16,934 nt of DNA from Bacteroidales bacterium (GTDB taxonomy: Bacteria; Bacteroidota; Bacteroidia; Bacteroidales; UBA932), in NCBI GenBank assembly GCA_017551215.1, contig JAFZMA010000133.1:1-16934 (forward strand). The letters run 5' to 3'. This document shows, piece by piece, positions 6,809 through 13,361 of this stretch. The notes under the pieces were generated by a model. It saw nothing but the letters and a program-made list of their open reading frames with translations, was not told the origin of the DNA and made no database searches. The position numbers were made by a program, and so were the translations under genes. The number at the start of each line of letters is the position of its first letter. The stretch's first letter is position 1.

Positions 6809-7927
6809 TTATCGCTGAGGAACCATTCCTGCTATGAGAAAGCTCCTTATCTGCTTGATAGGGATGCCAAAGTTGAAGCTCTGGGTGCCGCTTACCGCCG
6901 CAAAGTTCACTGCTACCAGATCTCCGTATGAGTTTACCACCGGGCTGCCGCTGGAGCCCTGAAGAATAGGTATTGTGTAGAGGAGCCTGTATTGGTCTGG
7001 CCTCTGCGATATTTTCCCGCTCGTGAGCTGTGCCTTGATGCCTTCTGTGGTGGAGGCGAGGGCTATACCCTGGTTGTAGCCAATCAGATAGAGCTGCTGG
7101 TCCAGGGTGAGATTGTCTGCGGAGTTTTCCTTGATTGTGCCGTCTGGCTGCACTCCCGTGCTGAATACAGCTGCGCCTTCCGGTGTGACTCCGTCTGCAA
7201 GGCGGATGAGGGCAAGGTCCACGTTCTCGTCGTCAGATTCCCGTATGATTGTACAAGGCTTGAAATCGGCCGGCCCGCTTACGTAGGAGTCGTTGTAGGC
7301 CACGCCAATCTTGCTGTGGCACCTTACGGCTATCTGGGATGCGTCTATCCTGCGGAGCCGGGTGATGTATGCCTGTGCCTGGTCATATTCCTTCTTGAGC
7401 TCGTAGAGCCTCTGCTTGAGGGAGGCGTTGTAGGAGTCGTCATACATATATGTCTGGTTCAGAGCCTGATAGATTTTGCCGGCCTCGTAGGATGCCTGCT
7501 CCTGACGCTCGCGTGCGTATGTGGCAAGGGCGGACAGAAGGTTTTGGACATAGTGCATCACGTCGCTTTTCCGTATGTAGTGGTTCACCACATGGCGGTT
7601 GGTGAGGATTCCGCCGTATTTGTCTATGAAGAAGCCCGTTCCAAAGGAGTAGGTGGTCTTGACCTGGTTAGGGGAGAAGGCCACGTTCTGGAGCTTTCCG
7701 TCTTCTATTCCGCTGAAATAGAACGTTTCTCCCGTAGGAAGCGTTACGCTGTAGTAATGCTCGTTGAGTATCATCACAACACCGCTGGCGTTCTGGTCGT
7801 AGATTTCTTCTGCGCTCTTTTCTCTTGAGCAGCTTGCGGTTATAGATATCATAGCGGCTGCTACAAGGGTAGCTAAAGTGATTTGTCTTGAGTATTTAAA
7901 CACAGTAGATTTGTTTTTCATTCTCAT
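6809..7927 (-). CDS. Exported trypsin-like serine protease (possible lipoprotein)
   Basis: A 372-residue protein with an N-terminal hydrophobic segment (about 15-32) followed by ITASC-S. Cys33 could be a lipid-modified cysteine, although Thr at -3 is a weak lipobox. The catalytic triad is visible: His112 in LTNRHVVNH, Asp237 in ENVDLALIRL, and Ser326 in LQGSSGSPVVN. The order and spacing fit the trypsin-like/HtrA protease fold, but I see no PDZ domain; the protein ends about 45 residues after the Ser. Between His and Asp is an unusually long, charged, probably helical or coiled-coil insert (about 120-195). Proteolysis or quality control in the periplasm or at the surface is inferred. The stop codon lies in the recurring word ATCGCTGAGGAA, and the gene converges on DUF47 with 4 nt between stops. 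The ATG at 7921 (residue 3) is an alternative start. Confidence 0.88.
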   Translation of the reverse strand: MRMKNKSTVFKYSRQITLATLVAAAMISITASCSREKSAEEIYDQNASGVVMILNEHYYSVTLPTGETFYFSGIEDGKLQNVAFSPNQVKTTYSFGTGFFIDKYGGILTNRHVVNHYIRKSDVMHYVQNLLSALATYARERQEQASYEAGKIYQALNQTYMYDDSYNASLKQRLYELKKEYDQAQAYITRLRRIDASQIAVRCHSKIGVAYNDSYVSGPADFKPCTIIRESDDENVDLALIRLADGVTPEGAAVFSTGVQPDGTIKENSADNLTLDQQLYLIGYNQGIALASTTEGIKAQLTSGKISQRPDQYRLLYTIPILQGSSGSPVVNSYGDLVAVNFAAVSGTQSFNFGIPIKQIRSFLIAGMVPQR

Positions 7928-8017
7928 TTGAATTATTGTTATTTACCGCAAAAATGTTTCCTGTTGCTTTGGGGAACATTTAACGTTGTTTCTCCTGCAA
8001 ACTTATTGCCAAGCGGG

Positions 8018-8049
8018 TTGTTTATTTGGATAATTTTTCATTAATTTTG
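8018..8049 (+). promoter_or_regulatory. Promoter of the helix-hairpin-helix protein gene
   Basis: TAATTTTG (8042-8049) fits TAnnTTTG, and TTGT (8018-8021) lies 20 nt upstream. The predicted start near 8055 leaves a leader of about 20 nt that is A- and C-rich without a Shine-Dalgarno sequence. The element sits in the 147-nt gap between divergent genes. Confidence 0.65.
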
Positions 8050-8074
8050 TATGTAACACTTTAACACTATTACC

Positions 8075-8482
8075 ATGGATTACAAGATTATCGACATCGA
8101 AGGCGTAGGTGACGTTTATGCAAAGAAACTTACCGAGGCCGGCATCAACAAGGTGAGCGAGCTTCTGGAAAAGTGCGCAGCACCAAAGGGCCGCAAGGAA
8201 CTTGCAAAGGCTACAGAAATCCCGGAGAAACTCATCCTCCGTTGGACTAATCATGCAGACCTGTTCAGAATCAAGGGTATAGGCCCTCAGTTCTCAGAGC
8301 TTCTGGAGGCTGCAGGAGTTGATACCGTTAAGGAGCTCCGCAACCGTAAGGCTGAGAATCTGCACAAGGCTCTCGAGGAAACCAATGCAAAGAAGAAACT
8401 CACCCGCGTGGTTCCTCCACTGAAGACTGTGGAAAAGATGATCGCTGAGGCTAAGGCTCTTCCTCCTAAGATGACGTACTAA
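8075..8482 (+). CDS. Helix-hairpin-helix protein, DUF4332-like
   Basis: A 135-residue cytoplasmic protein with no signal or membrane segment. It contains two helix-hairpin-helix type cores: IEGVGDVYAKKLTEAGI (residues 8-24) and IKGIGPQFSELLEAAGV, each followed by VSELL or VKELR. This tandem arrangement matches the DUF4332 family. Helix-hairpin-helix motifs usually contact the DNA or RNA backbone without sequence preference, so nucleic-acid binding is inferred; no enzymatic domain is present. The C-terminus is basic and Pro/Leu-rich (KKKLTRVVPPLK). It is monocistronic: it has its own promoter and a strong terminator, and faces a convergent gene. Codon use appears biased to a few preferred codons, compatible with good expression. 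The family's biological role is not known to me. Confidence 0.8.
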   Translation: MDYKIIDIEGVGDVYAKKLTEAGINKVSELLEKCAAPKGRKELAKATEIPEKLILRWTNHADLFRIKGIGPQFSELLEAAGVDTVKELRNRKAENLHKALEETNAKKKLTRVVPPLKTVEKMIAEAKALPPKMTY

Positions 8483-8502
8483 GAATCAGGGAATTAAAGT
8501 GG

Positions 8503-8537
8503 AACGGGATGCCATTTTGCGGCATCCCGTTTTTTTT
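8503..8537 (+). terminator. Intrinsic terminator after the helix-hairpin-helix gene
   Basis: AACGGGATGCC (8503-8513) pairs perfectly with GGCATCCCGTT (8521-8531) over a 7-nt loop, followed by a T-run to 8537. The T-run overlaps the stop codon of the convergent minus-strand gene (8536-8538), so that gene's transcript also ends in this stem. Confidence 0.92.
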
Positions 8538-9405
8538 ATTGTGGCTGGGAGGTTTCCGGGTCTTTGTAGATTTGCCGGAAGACCTCGTTCAGGTATTTGA
8601 GAACGGCGTTCAGGGCATCGCGGTGGTTAGGGCCTGCCATGTAACCTCCAGTTGAGATGCTCGCGTCCTCGAATTTCATGGACAGGGACCAGCTGGTGCC
8701 GTCTGTAACGTCCATAAATGGCTGGTAATAGTTAGCCTCGTCGTATAACTGCCCTTCAGTGATGATGTTATACACCTTCACGAATACTGAATCGTCCACG
8801 TTTGCAATCTTTGGCTTTTCTTCCGGCTGATCCTCCCTGTATCTCCTCAAGTTGCTTTCCTCATACTTGAGAACGCCGCCTTTTCCGTCTTTGTTCCTTG
8901 TGAGTTCCATCTGGTTTCTCCATCCGGCATAGCCGTTTCCGGCACTGTAGCTAAGGCGGAGCAGCTTTCCCTTTGGCATAGTATTGAAAACCACATTCTC
9001 GCTGAATTTTGCAGCGGAGATAATTGCCAGGGCTCTGGATTTAAGAGCTTCTGCCTCGTTGAACCTGTCCATGGCCTTTTGTGGATCGTCGAAGTACTTC
9101 TTAAGTTTCTTGATTTTCCTGGATTCCTTCTTTTCCTTTCCTATAATCTTGTCTCTGGTTTCCAGAATCTTGTCCAGTTCCTTAATCTCGTCTTCTCCCA
9201 TCTCGATGACATAGGGCAGGTCACTCTTGGGGAGTTCAGACACTCTGCCAAGGTATTCGGATGTAAGCTCGTCAGTCTTGATGCAATACATGTGTACAGG
9301 TTCCAGGACGGAAATCTTCTTAATCCTGTCTATAACACCTTGATCTTGTGCAAGAATATTGCATCCTAACAGTGAGATAAATGCCATAATCAAAAGCTTT
9401 TTCAT
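8536..9405 (-). CDS. Exported protein of unknown function
   Basis: I do not recognise the family of this 289-residue protein. It has an N-terminal signal, with cleavage probably after NILA before Gln20; Cys15 in LLGC is a possible but less likely lipobox. After a region rich in Asp and Glu there is a very charged, Lys/Glu-rich, probably coiled-coil segment (about 65-125, with EKKESRKIKKLKKYF). The C-terminal half holds beta-like segments, a SYSAGNGYAGWRNQMEL stretch and an STGGYMAGPNHRDAL segment. It has its own -7 box (minus strand, 9446-9453) and shares the bidirectional hairpin at its 3' end. It follows the C69 dipeptidase gene on the same strand after 79 nt. A periplasmic location is likely; no function is inferred. 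Confidence 0.75.
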   Translation of the reverse strand: MKKLLIMAFISLLGCNILAQDQGVIDRIKKISVLEPVHMYCIKTDELTSEYLGRVSELPKSDLPYVIEMGEDEIKELDKILETRDKIIGKEKKESRKIKKLKKYFDDPQKAMDRFNEAEALKSRALAIISAAKFSENVVFNTMPKGKLLRLSYSAGNGYAGWRNQMELTRNKDGKGGVLKYEESNLRRYREDQPEEKPKIANVDDSVFVKVYNIITEGQLYDEANYYQPFMDVTDGTSWSLSMKFEDASISTGGYMAGPNHRDALNAVLKYLNEVFRQIYKDPETSQPQ

Positions 9406-9445
9406 ATTTGAAACGTTTATGTCCGGAATAGCCCGGAGGTGTATA

Positions 9446-9453
9446 CAAATTTA
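9446..9453 (-). promoter_or_regulatory. -7 promoter element of the unknown exported protein gene
   Basis: Read on the minus strand, TAAATTTG matches TAnnTTTG exactly and lies 41 nt before the ATG at 9405. The -33 region is weak. A small hairpin (TCCGG 9422-9426 with CCGGA 9433-9437) falls close to the predicted RNA 5' end. Confidence 0.45.
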
Positions 9454-9484
9454 CCTAATATTTGCAATTCTTTGGGAAACTTCA

Positions 9485-11074
9485 TCAGAAACCGCGTCCG
9501 TAAGCCATCCAGAAGTCTATCTCCATCTGGCCCCAGGCTTTGATGGCCGCATCGTAAACCTTGGCTGTGAGAGCGTTGAGCTGCTCTGGAGTGCAATCTG
9601 GCGTAAGGTCTTCCAGAGAACTGAAGGAGAGCTTTTCAATTTTTGCAATTTCCTCAGCGACTCTTTTTCTGGACTTTTGCCAGGCCACGGTGGCAAGGCG
9701 GTTAGGCCTTCTGAACTGCCAGAGGATGCAGTCTGCCTTGTACTGCTTCTGGCCGCAGAAGCTGAAGCCGTCCGGCAGGCTTGTTCCGCCCGCGAACAGA
9801 GGGATGCGAGGGCTTTCTGCCGGGTTGTCCACAGCGTACCAGCAGATACCTCCGACGGCATCTGGGAGCCAGCTTCTAAGCTGAATTACAGTGGAGTAGG
9901 AGCACCAGCAAACGGCAAGGGTGCGGCTGAATTCCACCGTTCCGGGAGCAATGGTGTTGAGGGTGTTGCGGGTGTCTGCGGTTAGCCACGGATTGGCAAC
10001 CGGGCTGGTCTTGACACTCTTGGTGCCGTCCTTTGCGGTTACTTCCATCTTCCAGTTCTGGGTCATGTCAAAGCGGGTGCCCTCAAAAGTGTTGCGGAAG
10101 AGTTCCATCACCTTGCGAACATCCACTTTCTCATCTGGCTTTACGGAGAACGGAAGTTCATCCATTTCGTACGTAAAGTTCTGCGATGGAGCAAGTTGTG
10201 AGAATACGTAGAAGTCCCTTTCCCTGAAGTTCTTGCCGTCTCCGTAGTTTCCGTGATAGGCTTTATAGAACTTGAATTCTCCCTGGCCGTCCCACAGGCC
10301 GTGCTCTATGGCTACCTTTTCCACGTTGTCTGAGCAGAGGAAGTTTTTCTTGTCCTTCTTGTTTATGACTCCGATTCTCGGGATATTGCAGGAGATGGAA
10401 ATATGATCGTCCGGAACTCTCTGGGCTGCCCAAACGGCTCCCTTATTGTGCTTTCCGTTTCCAAGGATCTCAAAACACCAGACCTCGTTCTTGTCTGCCA
10501 CAGTCAGGCACTCTCCGCCGTCTCCATAGCCGTATTCCTCTGCCAGAGAACCCATTAGCTTTACGGCATCGCGGGCGTTGTCGCACCTCTGGAGGGCTAT
10601 GCGGGCAAGTTCCTCAATCATGAACATCCCGTTTGGGTTCTTGAGGGTGTCCGGGCCGGAGAACGTGGTTTCTCCAATGGCCAGCTGCTTCTCGTTCAGG
10701 CACGGATAGCCGGTGTTCAGGTATGCGTAGGTGTGCCTTGCCTGGGGTATTTCCCCTTTGTATCTGACGCCTGTGGTATCTCCCTTGAACTTTGTCCAGC
10801 GAGTGCCGTAATAGACTTTCTGGACCTCTCCCTTGGCGTGGTCTGCTGCCGGCTCATAGCTTACCCAGGTATGGGATACGCCGTCGCAAGTATGGGACGT
10901 TATCACAGAGCCGTCCGTGGATGCCAGTCGCCCCACCATTATACTCGTACATTCCTCAGTCGTCTGCCAATCAGGCGTTGGAGCAGAGGCTCCTTGGGCA
11001 AAACCAGTTGAAATAGAGAATGCAAACAGTGCAGAAGTTGCAACAAGTAGAGACGCTATGCTATTTCTTTTCAT
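9485..11074 (-). CDS. Exported C69-family dipeptidase (PepD-like, Ntn hydrolase)
   Basis: A 529-residue protein with a signal peptide (residues 1-26, cleavage near GFA-Q). The C69 signature begins at Cys42: ECTSIMVGRLASTDGS. In this N-terminal-nucleophile family the Cys becomes the first residue after removal of a short propeptide and acts as nucleophile, so about 15 residues would be removed after export. Other conserved blocks are SHTCDG, TYAYLNTGYPCLNEKQLAIGE, GYGDGGECLTVADKNEVWCFEI (split between residues about 190-213), AAQRVPDDHIS, and the C-terminal MAYGRGF. Family members cleave dipeptides with broad specificity, so a role in finishing peptide degradation in the periplasm is likely. 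The gene is preceded by the palindrome array at 11129-11265. Only an imperfect -7 (TAAATTCG) is seen upstream. Confidence 0.92.
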   Translation of the reverse strand: MKRNSIASLLVATSALFAFSISTGFAQGASAPTPDWQTTEECTSIMVGRLASTDGSVITSHTCDGVSHTWVSYEPAADHAKGEVQKVYYGTRWTKFKGDTTGVRYKGEIPQARHTYAYLNTGYPCLNEKQLAIGETTFSGPDTLKNPNGMFMIEELARIALQRCDNARDAVKLMGSLAEEYGYGDGGECLTVADKNEVWCFEILGNGKHNKGAVWAAQRVPDDHISISCNIPRIGVINKKDKKNFLCSDNVEKVAIEHGLWDGQGEFKFYKAYHGNYGDGKNFRERDFYVFSQLAPSQNFTYEMDELPFSVKPDEKVDVRKVMELFRNTFEGTRFDMTQNWKMEVTAKDGTKSVKTSPVANPWLTADTRNTLNTIAPGTVEFSRTLAVCWCSYSTVIQLRSWLPDAVGGICWYAVDNPAESPRIPLFAGGTSLPDGFSFCGQKQYKADCILWQFRRPNRLATVAWQKSRKRVAEEIAKIEKLSFSSLEDLTPDCTPEQLNALTAKVYDAAIKAWGQMEIDFWMAYGRGF

Positions 11075-11128
11075 GTGTATAAATGTATGCTTTCTTACGC
11101 GAATTTACATATTCTTGTCTTACGAACT

Positions 11129-11265
11129 GCTCCTGTCGTCCCAAAAACAAGGACGACGGGAGCGTTTTAGGGCATTTTTGCTCCCGTCGGCACACAGAAC
11201 GGGACGACGGGAGCACTGTGCTGGCAGAAACGCTTCCTCAGTCCCTAGAAAAGGGACAGTAGGAG
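11129..11265. repeat. Array of three palindromic units, period 51-52 nt
   Basis: Three related palindromes begin at 11129, 11180 and 11232 (34-35 nt each), separated by spacers of 16 and 17 nt with different sequence. Unit 1 is a 13-bp stem (11129-11141 with 11151-11163, one G-T pair, 9-nt loop). Unit 2 is an 11-bp stem (11179-11189 with 11205-11215). Unit 3 is diverged and broken but keeps GTCCCT/AGGGAC (11241-11246 with 11252-11257). The shared arm is GGACGACGGGAGC. No strong T-tract follows any stem, so simple intrinsic termination is not obvious. It lies between the 3' end of the efflux operon and the C69 gene and resembles REP-type intergenic palindromes. Confidence 0.85.
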
Positions 11266-11276
11266 TGTCTCGGGAG

Positions 11277-12497
11277 CTATTCGTAGCGGATGGCCTCAAT
11301 AGGGTCCAGGTTGGCGGCTTTCTTTGCTGGGTACCAGCCGAAGAAGATACCGGTGATGGAACAGACCGCAAAGCTGAGAACCACGCTCATCGGCTGTATG
11401 GCTATTGGCCAGCCGGCGAACATCTTTACTCCGTAGGCTGCTCCAACGCCCATCAGAACACCTATGATACCTCCCGTGATGCTTATCATCACCGCCTCTA
11501 TGAGGAATTGCGTGAGGATGTCTATTCCTCTGGCTCCTACGCTCATTCTAAGGCCGATTTCCTTGGTCCTTTCCGTGACGCTGACGTACATGATGTTCAT
11601 GATGCCGATACCGCCCACAATCAGGGAAATTCCGGCAACGCAGGCGAGCAGGATTGTCATGGATGTGGTAGTGGAGGTCATCATGGAGCTCAGTTCTTCC
11701 TGGCTGCGGACGTTGAAATTGTCTGCCTTGCCGTCCTGAATCTTGTGGTTGGTGCGGAGGACTTCTGTAATCTCGTCGATGGCCTGGTCAGTCTGGCTCT
11801 CATCTATCGCTGAGGCATATATCATTGAGAGGTAGTTCACAGACAGGATTCTCTTCATAACGGTGGTGTAAGGTGCCAGAACAACATCATCCTGGTCTTG
11901 GCCCATGGTGTTGTAACCCTTTGACTTGAGGACTCCTATGACTGTGAACGGCATGTTCCTGAAGCGGATGATCTGTCCTATAGGATTCTCTCCGCCGGTG
12001 AAAAGGTTGTCTGCGATGGTTTTACCTATGACGCAGACCTTGGCGCTCTGGGCTATGTCCGTATCGTCGAACATGTCTCCGTCTTCCACTTCCAGCTGCC
12101 TGATAGTCAGGTAGTCCTGGCTTACTCCGCTGATGGAGGAACTGTAGTTGTTGCCGCCGAAAATCAGCTGGCCGCTTGAGGATACGCTTGGGCTTATTGC
12201 GGCAAGATAGGTGCATTCCTGCTTGAGGGAGTTGTAGTCGCTGATCTTAAGTGTCTGCATATCAGAACCGCCCATCCTTACGCCTCCTCTTCTCTCAGCT
12301 CCCGGCATTATCATTATCATGTTGCTTCCCATCTTGGAGATCTGGCTCTGGATGCTCTGCTTGGAGCCCTGGCCTATGGCGAGCATGGTGATTACGGAAG
12401 CCACGCCAATTATGATTCCCAGCATGGTGAGGAAGGTGCGCAACTTGTTGTTGGCTATGGCCTTGAAGGCTATCTTGAATAGATTTGTCCAGTTCAT
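11277..12497 (-). CDS. MacB-like ABC transporter permease (FtsX/MacB family)
   Basis: A 406-residue inner-membrane protein. The topology is that of MacB without its ATPase domain: TM1 at about 22-44 (LTMLGIIIGVASVITMLAIG), a large periplasmic MacB-type core (about 45-275), then TM2 (about 280-305), TM3 (330-355) and TM4 (368-390). It ends with the family hallmark GWYPAKKAANLDPIEAIRYE. MacB-type permeases are mechanotransmission proteins: ATP binding moves the periplasmic domains and drives substrate through the adaptor and the outer-membrane channel. Substrates can be macrolides, peptides, siderophores or lipoproteins; the sequence does not say which. It begins 1 nt after the ATPase stop and is surely translated with it. 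The periplasmic part has a basic, Gly/Met-rich loop near residues 66-79. It is the last gene of the operon. Confidence 0.93.
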   Translation of the reverse strand: MNWTNLFKIAFKAIANNKLRTFLTMLGIIIGVASVITMLAIGQGSKQSIQSQISKMGSNMIMIMPGAERRGGVRMGGSDMQTLKISDYNSLKQECTYLAAISPSVSSSGQLIFGGNNYSSSISGVSQDYLTIRQLEVEDGDMFDDTDIAQSAKVCVIGKTIADNLFTGGENPIGQIIRFRNMPFTVIGVLKSKGYNTMGQDQDDVVLAPYTTVMKRILSVNYLSMIYASAIDESQTDQAIDEITEVLRTNHKIQDGKADNFNVRSQEELSSMMTSTTTSMTILLACVAGISLIVGGIGIMNIMYVSVTERTKEIGLRMSVGARGIDILTQFLIEAVMISITGGIIGVLMGVGAAYGVKMFAGWPIAIQPMSVVLSFAVCSITGIFFGWYPAKKAANLDPIEAIRYE

Positions 12498-12498
12498 G

Positions 12499-13272
12499 TT
12501 ACTCCTCCTCGTTCTTTGGCAGAGCGGCCAGTGCCTCTTCTGCGGACAATATGTTGGTGTTCACCGTGTCGTCTTTGACCTTGCCGTCTGCAAGGAAGAT
12601 GTTCCTTGAGCTGTACTGGGCGATTTCCGGGTTGTGGGTGACGAAGATTATGGTCTTGCCCTCTTTCCAGAGTTTCTGGAACAGGACCAGAATCTCAAAG
12701 GAAGTCCTGGTGTCCAGGTTACCAGTTGCCTCATCTGCGAGTATGACGGCTGGATTGTTCACGAGCGCCCTTGCAATGGCCACTCTCTGCATCTGGCCAC
12801 CTGACATCTGGTTGGATTTGTGCTCGAGCCTATCGCCGAGCCCGACCATCTCAAGTGCCTGGACAGCAGCCTCTCTCCTTTGTTTGGAATTGTACTTTGT
12901 GTTGTACATCAGGGGCAGTTCCACGTTTTCTATAGCTGTGGTTTTGGCCAGCAGGTTGTAGCTCTGGAAGACGAATCCGATCTTGCGGTTGCGGAGGATT
13001 GCGCGGTCGTTCTTGCTCATCTTGCGCACGGAAACCCCGTCCAGGTAATATTCTCCGGAAGTAGGGGTATCCAGGCAGCCCAGAGTGTTCAGGAGCGTGG
13101 ATTTGCCGCTTCCGGACTTACCCATGATGGTGACGAACTCTCCCTCGTAAATCTTGAAGCTCACACCCCTGAGAGCGTGGACTGTCTCGTCTCCCACGAT
13201 GAAGTTCCGGCGGATGTTCTCCAGATTAATGACTTCTTTGCGATGGGCTATGGTGTCTTGTATATTACTCAT
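12499..13272 (-). CDS. ABC transporter ATP-binding protein (MacB/LolD type)
   Basis: A 257-residue cytoplasmic ATPase with all ABC motifs: Walker A GKSGSGKST (51-59), Q-loop Gln103 in GFVFQSYNLL, signature MSGGQ (156-160) followed by MQRVAIARAL, Walker B VILADE (176-181) with catalytic Glu181, D-loop GNLD and switch His213 in FVTHN. These patterns fit the MacB/LolD (type VII exporter) branch. It dimerises and powers the permease encoded 1 nt downstream. In E. coli MacB the ATPase is fused to the permease; here they are two proteins, a common arrangement in Bacteroidota. A roughly 30-residue acidic tail (after 228) ends NEEE. The 89-nt gap upstream, after the adaptor gene, is AT-rich and shows no TAnnTTTG box. 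Confidence 0.95.
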   Translation of the reverse strand: MSNIQDTIAHRKEVINLENIRRNFIVGDETVHALRGVSFKIYEGEFVTIMGKSGSGKSTLLNTLGCLDTPTSGEYYLDGVSVRKMSKNDRAILRNRKIGFVFQSYNLLAKTTAIENVELPLMYNTKYNSKQRREAAVQALEMVGLGDRLEHKSNQMSGGQMQRVAIARALVNNPAVILADEATGNLDTRTSFEILVLFQKLWKEGKTIIFVTHNPEIAQYSSRNIFLADGKVKDDTVNTNILSAEEALAALPKNEEE

Positions 13273-13361
13273 TATTAATATATTGTAAAAACAACCGTGT
13301 TTTTAAATAAAGGTTATTTAGGAAATATCTGTAGTCAGGTAATTACGATGTGCTCTCTACC

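Noticed and set aside
6992..7828. Long plus-strand open frame opposite the trypsin-like protease
   Set aside because: The minus-strand frame has signal sequence and full catalytic triad; the plus-strand translation is Val/Cys/Gly-rich without recognisable motifs and is a shadow of codon bias.
11129..11265. CRISPR array
   Set aside because: Only three units, diverged and strongly palindromic over their whole length, with 16-17 nt spacers; no cas genes nearby. A REP-like palindrome cluster fits better.
10917..11813. Plus-strand open frame spanning the palindrome array
   Set aside because: It runs antisense through the start of the C69 gene, the hairpin array and the end of the permease, with low-complexity His/Gly/Asp content and no promoter or domain.
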